DNA of 7,542 bases from NCBI GenBank assembly GCA_017448375.1, contig JAFSLR010000230.1:1-7542 (forward strand), written 5' to 3'. Of this stretch, positions 1-6,731 are shown piece by piece. The notes under the pieces are model-generated. The model ran no database searches. It was given only the letters and a program-made list of their open reading frames with translations, and was not told the DNA's origin. The translations under genes and the position numbers were made by a program. Each line of letters starts with the position of its first letter. Positions within the stretch are counted from its first letter, which is position 1. The DNA is from Synergistaceae bacterium (lineage in GTDB: Bacteria > Synergistota > Synergistia > Synergistales > Aminobacteriaceae).

Positions 1-2
1 CG

Positions 3-998
3 CTTGAACTGCTGAGAATCGTTGCGATTCTGATGATTATAGCCTTCCACTTAGCGTACAAATCAGGCTTTAACTTCAGCGGAGGAAGTATAGTTGTCAA
101 TCGTTTATGGGTTCAGTTTTTGGGAATGGGAGAAAGTCTCGGCTATGTCGGCAATGATATTTTCGTCATAATCTCAGGTTATTTCCTCATTAAGTCCAGC
201 CGTATAAATTTCACACGCCTGCTGAATCTGTGGCTTAGAATACTATTCTACTCTGTGTTGTTCTTCACACTGCATGTTATGTTCGGGCAGGAAACTTTTA
301 GCTTCAAGGACACAGCCAGAGCTTTTATGCCCATAACTACGCGGCAATGGTGGTTCATGACTAGTTATTTCTTCCTGTACATTCTTCATCCTCTCTTGAA
401 TGACGTTATCCGCAACCTTAATCGCGAAAATTGCAGGAAATTCATCCTACTTCTCCTAGTGTCGTGGGGCATTACTCTTCTCACTCATCCTAATATAAGG
501 TTCAAGCATTATCTTGACTTCATATGCATGTATTCTTTAGGCAGCTACATAAGGCTTTGGGCTGACAAGGTGGGGAGCAAGAAATATATATTGCTGGGAG
601 CTTTTGCTATGGCTGCTAATTTCATGTGTATCGTTAAATTCGTTCCTCTTAATATGAGCGGAATATACCCTGAAGATTATTTTCATGCCATGACAGGGGC
701 GTTGAACATTATTGCTTCTGTGTGTATGTTTTTGGGCTTCAAGTCTCTGAATATCGGTAACATCAGAACTGTAAACGTTGCGGCTTCAGCAGTGAGCGGA
801 GTATATATGCTTCATGACCACGCTTTTGCTGTAAATTTCTGGTGGCATCGCGTATTCAAAGCGGCAGAATTTCAGGACAGCCCGTATCTTATACCGTATA
901 TGATTTTCGCGGTGATTATCGTATATGTTTCCTGCACGATTATTGATCTTCTGCGGTCAAGACTCTTCCGTGCATTATCACGAGGGCATCTCTCATAG
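3..998 (+). CDS. Acyltransferase 3 family membrane protein, 5' end cut by window edge
   Basis: This is an integral membrane acyltransferase of the kind that transfers acetyl or other acyl groups to sugars of surface polysaccharide, lipopolysaccharide or peptidoglycan. The reading frame is open from base 3, upstream of the first ATG at 33, and gives LELLRIVAILMIIAFHL. In this stretch Arg (bases 15-17) and His (48-50) are exactly ten residues apart, matching the family's conserved R-X10-H motif, so the real start lies left of the window. Other family hallmarks are DIFVIISGYFL near residues 40-55 after the ATG, many hydrophobic helices, and VYMLHDHAF near the C-terminus, which matches the usual late Y-[LM]-[IL]-H segment. 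The final membrane helix is followed by a basic tail. The acceptor substrate cannot be told from the sequence. The next gene follows on the same strand after 76 bases, with no clear terminator between them, so the two may be co-transcribed. Confidence 0.88.
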   Translation, partial: LELLRIVAILMIIAFHLAYKSGFNFSGGSIVVNRLWVQFLGMGESLGYVGNDIFVIISGYFLIKSSRINFTRLLNLWLRILFYSVLFFTLHVMFGQETFSFKDTARAFMPITTRQWWFMTSYFFLYILHPLLNDVIRNLNRENCRKFILLLLVSWGITLLTHPNIRFKHYLDFICMYSLGSYIRLWADKVGSKKYILLGAFAMAANFMCIVKFVPLNMSGIYPEDYFHAMTGALNIIASVCMFLGFKSLNIGNIRTVNVAASAVSGVYMLHDHAFAVNFWWHRVFKAAEFQDSPYLIPYMIFAVIIVYVSCTIIDLLRSRLFRALSRGHLS

Positions 999-1007
999 CT
1001 TATACTC

Positions 1008-1038
1008 TGGACAAACAGTAACAACCGCAAAATATATT
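1008..1038 (+). promoter_or_regulatory. Candidate weak sigma-70-type promoter for the hydrolase gene
   Basis: TGGACA (1008-1013, one mismatch to TTGACA) and TATATT (1033-1038) are separated by 19 bases, which is longer than ideal. They lie just upstream of the ribosome binding site of the hydrolase gene. The spacing makes this a tentative call; the gene could instead be read through from the acyltransferase. Confidence 0.3.
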
Positions 1039-1057
1039 CATCCCGCAAAACTTTCAC

Positions 1058-1064
1058 AGGAGGG
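1058..1064 (+). promoter_or_regulatory. Shine-Dalgarno site that fixes the hydrolase start at 1075
   Basis: AGGAGGG lies 10 bases before the ATG at 1075. The frame is open further upstream, to a possible start at 925, but that would overlap the acyltransferase gene. Starting at 1075 gives a clean signal peptide immediately after the ribosome site, so 1075 is preferred. Confidence 0.8.
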
Positions 1065-1074
1065 ATATTTTCCC

Positions 1075-2151
1075 ATGAGACTCACAATAATATTCATGGC
1101 CGTATGCTTCATGTTCGTATGCGGAACTGCATTTGCCGACATGCTTCCCGCAAAGAGCTTCACTGACCGCCAGCCCAAGACCCACAACTCCAACCCTTGG
1201 GGACTCGTTTACGGGGACGCAATCACAGAGAACGTTCCCGGCAAGGTCAACATTCACCCAATCAGCTATCAGCTCAACGGGATAACCATTGCCACGAATG
1301 TCTACACCCCAGCAGGCTATGACGCGTCAAAGAAATACCCCGCTGTAACAGTCGCGCACCCTAATGGAGGCGTGAAAGAGCAAGTTGCAGGGTTATTCGC
1401 GCAGAGACTCGCTGAGGCCGGGTATATCGCAATAGCTGCTGACGCGGCGTATCAGGGTGAAAGCGGTGGACTCCCTCGTCATACCGATATTCCTTTCTTC
1501 AGGACGGAGGATATTCATGGGATGGTCGACATACTCACGATATATCCGGGTGTTGACGTGAACAGAATCGGTATGCTTGGCATTTGTGGCGGAGGCGGCT
1601 ACACCATCAACGCGGCGAAATCCGAGAAGCGCGTGAAATCCGTTGCAACAATCAGCATGTTCAACACTGGGCGCGTAAGGCGTGAGGGATATATGAGCAG
1701 TCAGATACGCGACATTCAGGAGAGACTGACTCAGGCTTCATTTGCGAGGGGAGAAGAGGCAACTTCCGGGACGGTTGACTTTGACTCGCTCACGGATGAA
1801 GCAATCGAAGCAATCACGAATGACCTTTACCGCGAGGGCATGAAGTATTACGGCAAAACTCATAGGCATCCCAATTCGACATTTGAATACACGCGCTACA
1901 GCCTCACCGAGTTAATGTCATGGGACGCAACAGACAACATCAAGCTGATTAACGTTCCATTGCTCATGATGGCCGGGAGTGTTGCTGACTCGCTCTACCT
2001 GACTGAGGACGCAATCGAAAAGGCTACAGGCACGAATGACAAGGAATTGTACCTAATTCCGGGGGCATTCCACATTCAGACGTATTATGTTCCTGAATTT
2101 GTCGAGATGGAAGTGAACAAGCTCAAGGAGTTTTTCGGGAGAACTCTGTAA
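1075..2151 (+). CDS. Exported alpha/beta hydrolase, YcjY/dienelactone hydrolase-like
   Basis: A predicted 358-residue hydrolase with an N-terminal signal peptide: a hydrophobic core and AFA at 19-21, with likely cleavage before Asp22, so it acts outside the cytoplasmic membrane. The fold is recognisable from AVTVAHPNGGVKEQ (oxyanion-side strand and turn), then AADAAYQGESGG, then the nucleophile elbow GMLGICGGGGY. The elbow carries Cys171 where many hydrolases have Ser, and no Ser is present there, so Cys is the only candidate nucleophile. Asp305 in GSVADSLYL and His333 in PGAFHIQTYY are in the right places to complete a triad. Relatives are the YcjY-like and dienelactone-hydrolase-type proteins of COG1073/COG0412. 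Substrate is unknown; an ester, thioester or lactone is the family expectation. It follows the acyltransferase by 76 bases, so a role in modifying or removing surface acyl groups is possible, but that is inference. Confidence 0.88.
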   Translation: MRLTIIFMAVCFMFVCGTAFADMLPAKSFTDRQPKTHNSNPWGLVYGDAITENVPGKVNIHPISYQLNGITIATNVYTPAGYDASKKYPAVTVAHPNGGVKEQVAGLFAQRLAEAGYIAIAADAAYQGESGGLPRHTDIPFFRTEDIHGMVDILTIYPGVDVNRIGMLGICGGGGYTINAAKSEKRVKSVATISMFNTGRVRREGYMSSQIRDIQERLTQASFARGEEATSGTVDFDSLTDEAIEAITNDLYREGMKYYGKTHRHPNSTFEYTRYSLTELMSWDATDNIKLINVPLLMMAGSVADSLYLTEDAIEKATGTNDKELYLIPGAFHIQTYYVPEFVEMEVNKLKEFFGRTL

Positions 2152-2200
2152 TGAGGGGGCAATAAATTTCGCGCTGACGAGGATATTGCATTGAGAGAAA

Positions 2201-2228
2201 TCCCCGCAGTCGTAAAAGGCCGCGGGGA
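2201..2228 (-). terminator. Hairpin between convergent genes, probable terminator
   Basis: TCCCCGC (2201-2207) and GCGGGGA (2222-2228) form a perfect 7-bp GC-rich stem with a 14-base loop. Read on the minus strand, the stem is followed by a short pyrimidine run (TTTCTCTC). It sits 13 bases after the end of the large minus-strand gene, which suits intrinsic termination of that transcript. On the plus strand the stem is followed by A-rich sequence, so it is a poorer terminator for the hydrolase gene. Confidence 0.55.
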
Positions 2229-2241
2229 AAATTCCGAAAAG

Positions 2242-3340
2242 TTACCGTGCTTTACGTCTTACCATTAACGCCGACAACAAAATCACAGTGCCTGACACAG
2301 AAATTCCCGCTTCACAGCCTCCGCTTGATGAGTGGTATACAGTACCTTCTGCGTTCTCCTGAGAGTCTGCGTTATCCGGGTCAACCTCGCTGTCATCCGC
2401 CGTGTCAGAGTCAGAGTCGCCATCAGGAATATTTCCCCTGTAAGGATGACCGTACACAGCCTCATACACCACATCAAGTAGCGCAGGCCGATACGTTAAA
2501 TCACACCACACGTTGCCGAGTCCCGCCGCCCTTATCCTGTCAGCAGTCTCAGCATCAACCGTAACCTCAAATGAGTACGTCTTATGCGGGAACAGCGTAA
2601 AGTGCTTCGAATAACTCGTTGTAGTGTAAGGGATATGTTCACCCTCCCACAAATCTTTATCGTAGAAGAACGAGCAAAATTCCACATCGGGCAGCTTGTA
2701 TTCCATCTCGTTTGTGATTGCAACCTTCATTGTGAATGGCCCAGTCTTATCCTTCACATACTCGTTGAAGAAGTCAACCCATGAGTCTTTGTCGTTGTAT
2801 CTCACTTTCGGGAATTGGACAACGCTCAAAACATACTCTATGTCCTCACTAATCGTTGTGCTTGCCCTGAAGTTGCTTGCTTTCGGAGCTGTATCACTGC
2901 CCTCAACATCGAAGTCAAAATACCCCTGATTGTTTCCGCCGGGATCTTGTGTGCTGCGGTTCTTGTGGACTTCATCGCCGGAAAACTCAATCTCAGCATA
3001 AAGATAGTAATTGCCGTCCTCCGTTATGGTCTTGATAGGAGTGAAGTCAATACGCGCCCATGCCTTATTGTTGGCTTCGTTCGTGCCGTCAGCAGACCAG
3101 CCAGACATGTTGATTGTGTCAGATCCGATGAAATGTTTTGAGCTGAGGGATGACTCCTGTTCCTTGTCCGTTACCCAGTACAGATTGACCTTTACGCCGT
3201 TTGCATCTTGGAAGCTCGCGTTGTAGAGCGGAATCTCGACTCTGTAGTTCGCGCTGGCAAGAAGTTTGTTCGAGGTGTACTTGTTGTAGTCCTTCGCGTA
3301 GAATCTAACGCCCTTCATCGTCATTGCTTCTGCGCGGCTG
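2242..3340 (-). CDS. C-terminal fragment with Synergist-CTERM sorting signal
   Basis: A 360-codon frame is available from the ATG at 3324, but it has no clear ribosome site and continues upstream into the preceding fragment once the 10-bp duplication is collapsed. It contains two beta-rich regions resembling Ig-like or CARDB-type adhesion modules: one around VEIPLYNASFQDANGVKVNLYW, and a second around MKVAITNEMEYKLPDVEF. I cannot assign them to a named family with confidence. An acidic linker rich in Asp and Ser (GDSDSDTADDSEVDPDN) follows. The last 29 residues have a Gly-Gly-Cys motif, a hydrophobic helix and RRKAR. This matches the Synergist-CTERM domain, thought to direct cleavage and anchoring at the cell envelope. 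Confidence 0.75.
2245..2331 (-). other. Synergist-CTERM sorting signal coding segment
   Basis: This segment encodes the last 29 residues of the large protein. It begins SSSGGCEAG, then a hydrophobic segment of about 15 residues (ISVSGTVILLSALMV), then RRKAR and the stop. The order Cys motif, transmembrane helix, basic cluster is that of C-terminal protein-sorting tags in general. The GGC form is the Synergistota variant. The acidic linker just before it is usual for such tags. It is the best taxonomic marker in the window. Confidence 0.8.
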
Positions 3341-3359
3341 TTATTGACTGTTATTGACT
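3338..3359. repeat. 10-bp perfect tandem duplication causing a frameshift
   Basis: CTGTTATTGA occurs twice in direct succession (3338-3347 and 3348-3357), followed by the first two bases of a third copy. It lies within the large minus-strand gene. One extra copy shifts the frame and creates the TAA at 3341-3343. With a single copy the two flanking frames join without a break. Confidence 0.9.
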
Positions 3360-4021
3360 TTGAATTTCGGCATTACTGCGCTGTCTTGTCCTTCTGCTAC
3401 TTTGAACTTATACGGCAGGACAAATGACGGGTCAGGCTTCGTTCCGTAAAGGCTTGTGGTTCTGTTGAAGAGATTTTTGTCCCTCTTCAGATTCTTGACG
3501 GCGAAAGCATTAGCGATTGCTCCGTTCTCCAGAATGTAAGCGGCAAATTCAACAGTGTAGCCTTGATGCAGAGGCACTCCGTCATAGTTGGGGAAATGGA
3601 AGCGTATTTGCTCGTTGGTGCTGTTTGTCCTCGTGTAGGTCGGGCCTGTCTCATTCTCTGGAACGTCAATAAGCGTTTTCCCGAACAATGAGCCGAAAGC
3701 GTTTACGGTGTCCGTGATAAAGCCGGTCGAAACTTTCGTTGACTCCGTCTGCTGATGTTCGGTTGCGTTCGAGAACTCTGCTTTCACGTCCTCACCTGAG
3801 TCACCTATCTGCTTTTCCCGTTTAGGCGACAAAGCATTTTTATCGGCGTTGTAGCCCTCGACATTCTCAACGCTTGAAGGATACGAGAATATATTTCCGT
3901 TCTCGTGCCTCGGCTGGTAGAGGTTGGTATCCTCATACGTCTTTGGTGAAACGTCATCATACAGCGTGAACGTCATGAAATCCTGTTGGGCAACGTATTT
4001 GTCCGTCGCGTCTCCATGTGG
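3341..4021 (-). CDS. Third fragment of the FG-GAP/Synergist-CTERM protein
   Basis: An ATG at 3976 opens a 211-codon frame, but the homologous frame extends back to about 4021, where it joins the preceding fragment if one G of the GGG run at 4020-4022 is removed. No strong ribosome site precedes 3976. A weak AGGA and a 20-base overlap with the preceding stop would allow only inefficient re-initiation. The sequence is a low-similarity linker and beta-rich region with several Thr/Asn/Lys-rich stretches. It stops at TAA (3341-3343), which lies inside the 10-bp tandem duplication. Without the extra repeat copy it reads KFKVNNSRAEAMTMKGVRF and continues into the C-terminal fragment. Confidence 0.65.
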   Translation of the reverse strand, partial: PHGDATDKYVAQQDFMTFTLYDDVSPKTYEDTNLYQPRHENGNIFSYPSSVENVEGYNADKNALSPKREKQIGDSGEDVKAEFSNATEHQQTESTKVSTGFITDTVNAFGSLFGKTLIDVPENETGPTYTRTNSTNEQIRFHFPNYDGVPLHQGYTVEFAAYILENGAIANAFAVKNLKRDKNLFNRTTSLYGTKPDPSFVLPYKFKVAEGQDSAVMPKFKVNNSQ

Positions 4022-5567
4022 GTACAGTGTCGGAAACTATCGGATAACGCCAGATATTTTGCGGTGCTGACACATATTCAATCGCATCGCTGCGGTGTGT
4101 AGAGAGGCGGTGCATGTCCGTAACATTCTTCGTTTCCTTGTCAAAACCCTGCTTGATGTGGTCAACCTTGTCAACGCAGCTGTCGATGAAGCTCGTGAAC
4201 TTGTCCACATAGTCGACAGCTTTACCCACCTTAGGGATGAAGCCCGCAAAAGTTTTCACAAGGCCGTTCATAGTTTTGATTTTGTCGTTGCCGCCGATTA
4301 TGTTGTTCGCCATGTCCTGGTCAAGCGCAAAAATTGTCTCCACGCTGTTGTGAATGTCGAAATTCGTCTGAGACCCTTCACTTGATGAGGATACTTTCTC
4401 GTAGATTGTCTCCATGTCGTTGTGGTACGAGTAGTTTACCGGCGTTGTAATAAGAGTTTTTCCGTCCTCAGAGATATTATCAACGTGATACGGCGCACCC
4501 TGAAGCACCATCATGTAGCTAATATCATCATCCTTGATTATGTGCGTTGGACTCCCAAGAGCGACTCCCTCGCCGACAAAGTCCGCTGTTACGAGTGCTG
4601 ATGTATGCTGTGCCGAAAACTGCTTCTCTCGGCTGAGGCTTGAACCGTTGCTCTTGTAGAGGTTTATTCTCCCTCCATCAGAATTACGCAGACGCACTAC
4701 GACATCATCACGAAGTTTCGATTTCCCCTGTGTCCCGAACATAGGCCCTGCAACAATGGATATTTCATGTTCAACAACTGGGTACAGATAGGCGTTTTTA
4801 TCAACGGGCGCAAGATCGCAATTCTGAAAATCGAATGGATATTTAGTGTCCATTATTACTTCGCCGTTTCCATTATGTGTGTCACCTGTGAAGCTGCGAG
4901 TGCTGCGAGAATATAGTTTTTCAGCATTAACACTTTTGGAGGCAAGAGTAACAGAACCATCGAATTTCAGTGCGCCATTGGAAGCCTTTAACAGCAAAAT
5001 ATAAGGGTAGACATCATAATTGAAGTACTTGTTGTCCTTGCCTGCCTCACCTTTGTAGGTAAACGTGATGTGCCATTCAACGTGACAGAATTGCTTCGCT
5101 TTGTACCCGGCAATTACCACCTCGTCAGTTCCGTCTCCGTCAATGTCAGCAGCAGCGGCCTTCAGCCCACCAAATGACATTTCAAGTTTTTTCTCGTAGC
5201 CGTATTGACCTTTGCTGAGAACAGGAACCATCACACCTTGCTGATACGTTTTACTATACCCCTCTGCCCAGAACTCTTGTTTTGAGAAGGAGTAATCCTG
5301 ACGCACTGAATCCTTGCTGTTGAAACGGCCATGCTCGTTGTCCCACTTGAACACCTTAGTGTGAAGAGTTTTGACCGTGCCTCCGAAGAAACCAAAACTG
5401 TCATCACCATTGCCGTCGCGTTCACTGGCAGGAAAGTCGCCCTGAAAGATTAAAGCCAGTTCGGTCTGCTCGTCCGAGTCAAAGTTTCCGGCCACAATAT
5501 CAGCACCCGGTACTCTGTTCCAGCCGTTGTAGCACCAATAATCAAAGTAACCGGGATATTCATACCA
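3957..5567 (-). CDS. Middle fragment of the FG-GAP/Synergist-CTERM protein
   Basis: The host-gene frame resumes after the insertion with WYEYPGYFDYWCYNGWNRV, upstream of the first usable start codon (GTG at 5495). That GTG has no convincing ribosome site and is internal to a repeat (IVAGNFDSDEQTELALIF), so this is not an independent gene. Counting from the GTG, the canonical FG-GAP calcium loop DIDGDGTDE lies near residues 117-125, followed by VVIAGY. A third repeat-like segment, ALVTADFVGEGVALGSPTH, lies near 300-318. A helical stretch rich in Lys, Val and Asp (about 405-460) follows. The last 14 residues, from TWRRDG to the stop at 3957, are out of frame: the other frame gives VPHGDATDKYVAQQDFMTF, which runs straight into the next fragment. 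Confidence 0.7.
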   Translation of the reverse strand, partial: WYEYPGYFDYWCYNGWNRVPGADIVAGNFDSDEQTELALIFQGDFPASERDGNGDDSFGFFGGTVKTLHTKVFKWDNEHGRFNSKDSVRQDYSFSKQEFWAEGYSKTYQQGVMVPVLSKGQYGYEKKLEMSFGGLKAAAADIDGDGTDEVVIAGYKAKQFCHVEWHITFTYKGEAGKDNKYFNYDVYPYILLLKASNGALKFDGSVTLASKSVNAEKLYSRSTRSFTGDTHNGNGEVIMDTKYPFDFQNCDLAPVDKNAYLYPVVEHEISIVAGPMFGTQGKSKLRDDVVVRLRNSDGGRINLYKSNGSSLSREKQFSAQHTSALVTADFVGEGVALGSPTHIIKDDDISYMMVLQGAPYHVDNISEDGKTLITTPVNYSYHNDMETIYEKVSSSSEGSQTNFDIHNSVETIFALDQDMANNIIGGNDKIKTMNGLVKTFAGFIPKVGKAVDYVDKFTSFIDSCVDKVDHIKQGFDKETKNVTDMHRLSTHRSDAIEYVSAPQNIWRYPIVSDTVPTWRRDGQIRCPTGFHDVHAV

Positions 5568-5641
5568 GTGAACTACCGCCCCTCACGGAATTGGCGGCTT
5601 CCTAATTCTACGAGGTTGCGCCGCGGTGTTCTGCCAACGTC
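5568..5641 (-). ncRNA. Possible omega-RNA (reRNA) 3' scaffold from the element right end
   Basis: In IS200/IS605 elements the RNA from the end of tnpB to the right terminus folds into the scaffold that TnpB uses, and the sequence beyond the terminus becomes the guide. Here the minus strand has a hairpin of CCGCC (plus-strand 5593-5597) with GGCGG (5576-5580), followed by TAGTTCAC at the terminus. This is the expected 3' end of such an RNA. The 5' limit is a guess. The putative guide would start near 5567 and run into the host gene. No TnpB is encoded here to use it, so expression and function are unproven. Confidence 0.35.
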
Positions 5642-5716
5642 TTACGTCCTCTCCAAAGGCGTTAATTCCCTACGTCCCATAGGTACTATATTCATCTCTT
5701 TTGCGCTGTCGGAATT
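5642..5716 (-). pseudogene. TnpB C-terminal remnant
   Basis: A 24-codon open stretch between two stops reads NSDSAKEMNIVPMGRRELTP followed by LERT and TAA. The VPMGRRELTP segment is the kind of tail found just after the RuvC-like domain of IS200/IS605-family TnpB proteins. Its position, close upstream of a right-end hairpin in the same orientation, supports the call. It has no start codon and none of the catalytic or zinc-finger regions, so it cannot act as a nuclease. Confidence 0.55.
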
Positions 5717-5738
5717 CTAATTCAGATTTTCCTGTTAT

Positions 5739-6533
5739 TCAGCATAAAAATATTATATCACTATCGTCGGCATTCCTTACTCTCAGCAACGGAGGAGCGG
5801 TGCATTGCTCTTTATCAGGGTCGATTTCGTCAAGTTTCCTGTAATCTACTTCGCCGTTTTTGTTGGTGTACAACGCCCAGAAGTCCACTCTCGAATCGAT
5901 CCACTTGTCGCTGAATTTCACGGCTTTGCCCAGGTTGTCGTTCGTTGTCTCCATTGATGCAACAGCTACAAGCTCACCGTCAAAGCCCTCAACGGATATT
6001 CCCGCCTTGATGTCCTTGATGAAGCCGGAAGTTGTGCGGCCGTACTCTCTGGGATAATGCCACATTGCGAATCTGGACTGTGAAATATTCCCGTCCTCAT
6101 CTCTTCCTACTTTCAGGAAATAAAGATAATAAAGCCAGTTGGAGCAATTACCAGAGCTATTCCAGTATTGGGTTCTTGTTGAGCTGATTACGACTTTCTG
6201 ATTTCCGAAAGTTGTCTTTGAGACTGCCGCCACAAGTCCGAGATCGTAGCCATTGTTCGTACTTTGGAAGCCGCTTATTGTGCCGAGCGATTTTTCTGTG
6301 TTGCTGTGGCCTATGTCGTAGGTTAATTCAAGCTCCTGCCCGAAATCCGCAACACGGAAGTACGAGTTCTTCGGAAGCTGAATGTTCGTGTCATTCGCTG
6401 AAGCGACTCCGCCCGCCACCCTGACAATGTCGGAGATCGTGCTGATGTTCCTGCCTCTGACTTTTACGGCCTCTGCCTGACAGCTGACGAGCAATGACAG
6501 AAGCAGCAAGAGACATATGGTTTTGTGCTTCAT
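5739..6533 (-). CDS. N-terminal fragment of the FG-GAP/Synergist-CTERM protein
   Basis: This fragment has 264 codons before an in-frame TGA supplied by the inserted element. I chose the ATG at 6533 over the longer frame starting at 6605 because it has a strong ribosome site and begins a signal peptide, MKHKTICLLLLLSLLVSC. LVSC with Cys18 fits a lipobox, while AEA at 20-22 could instead be a signal peptidase I site; sequence alone does not decide between them. The mature part is beta-rich, with FG-GAP-like strands such as YDLGLVAAVSK and DGELVAVASM, and many aromatic and Asp/Asn residues. The last native residues are around RNADDSDII, and the following FLC-stop is at or beyond the insertion junction. 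If translated alone it would be a truncated exported protein without its sorting tail. Confidence 0.75.
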   Translation of the reverse strand: MKHKTICLLLLLSLLVSCQAEAVKVRGRNISTISDIVRVAGGVASANDTNIQLPKNSYFRVADFGQELELTYDIGHSNTEKSLGTISGFQSTNNGYDLGLVAAVSKTTFGNQKVVISSTRTQYWNSSGNCSNWLYYLYFLKVGRDEDGNISQSRFAMWHYPREYGRTTSGFIKDIKAGISVEGFDGELVAVASMETTNDNLGKAVKFSDKWIDSRVDFWALYTNKNGEVDYRKLDEIDPDKEQCTAPPLLRVRNADDSDIIFLC

Positions 6534-6537
6534 GTTT

Positions 6538-6544
6538 TCCTCCC
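6538..6544 (-). promoter_or_regulatory. Shine-Dalgarno site of the FG-GAP protein gene
   Basis: GGGAGGA on the minus strand lies four bases before the ATG at 6533. It favours this start over the earlier in-frame ATG at 6605, which has no comparable site and would put about 24 extra residues ahead of the signal peptide. Confidence 0.75.
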
Positions 6545-6701
6545 GTAAATTCTGTTGGGTTAATGTGAGAGCAGAAAAAAATTTTTCCGCCATGAACAAG
6601 CGCATTCATTCTCCCGGAATTTCACGGTGGAGGTTTTGAGAGCTGGGAAGGATTAGAAGGATGGCCAGATTTCAGACAACAGTTAGCCTTGCCCGAAGTC
6701 C

Positions 6702-6731
6702 ATTATGATTATATTTCTTCTCATTTGTCAA
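6702..6731 (-). promoter_or_regulatory. Sigma-70-type promoter for the FG-GAP protein gene
   Basis: On the minus strand a perfect TTGACA (6731-6726) and CATAAT (6707-6702) are 18 bases apart. Transcription would begin near 6695, giving a leader of about 160 bases before the ATG at 6533. The -35 box overlaps the end of the CxxC open frame described at 6721-6984. A second TATAAT lies in the spacer but is too close to the -35 box. Confidence 0.65.

Larger units (their letters stand above)
5567..5743 (-). mobile_element. Short IS200/IS605-type (TnpB-related) element remnant inserted in the surface-protein gene
   Basis: The insert separates two host-gene fragments that are in the same frame. On the minus strand it carries a TnpB-like C-terminal tail (IVPMGRRELTPLERT), then about 45 bases, then a right-end hairpin ending in GTAGTTCAC, typical of elements of this family. 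The suggested left boundary is just after TTTTTAT (5750-5744), a T-rich target like the TTTAT-type sites used by some relatives, and no target duplication is visible, as expected for this mechanism. With these boundaries the element is 177 bp, a multiple of three, and its removal gives a continuous host frame (DIIFLWYEYPG). Exact ends could be off by a few bases. There is no transposase, so it is non-autonomous, either a deletion derivative or a miniature element. Confidence 0.68.
2242..6533 (-). pseudogene. Large secreted FG-GAP/VCBS-repeat protein with Synergist-CTERM tail, broken by three lesions
   Basis: Four consecutive minus-strand reading frames read as one protein. It starts at the ATG at 6533, preceded by GGGAGGA, with a signal peptide. 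It continues through beta-rich FG-GAP-like repeats, including the canonical calcium-loop motif DIDGDGTDE, then a helical stretch and further beta-rich domains. It ends with an Asp-rich linker and the Synergist-CTERM signal (GGC, hydrophobic helix, RRKAR). Three lesions break it: a roughly 177-bp insertion near 5567-5743, one extra G in 4020-4022, and an extra 10-bp repeat copy in 3338-3357. Subtracting these leaves 4104 bases, exactly 1368 codons, which supports a single ancestral protein of about 1367 residues. Such proteins are expected on the cell surface or secreted, and FG-GAP folds often form beta-propellers that bind ligands. The exact function is not recognisable. The single-base and 10-base lesions could be assembly errors; the insertion is unlikely to be. 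Confidence 0.8.

Noticed and set aside
925..1074. 50-codon N-terminal extension of the hydrolase frame
   Set aside because: It overlaps the acyltransferase gene, while a strong ribosome site and a signal peptide support the start at 1075.
4095..4385. 96-codon plus-strand frame inside the large minus-strand gene
   Set aside because: It is antisense to a region whose minus-strand frame fits the reconstructed protein, and it has no own start signals or domain.
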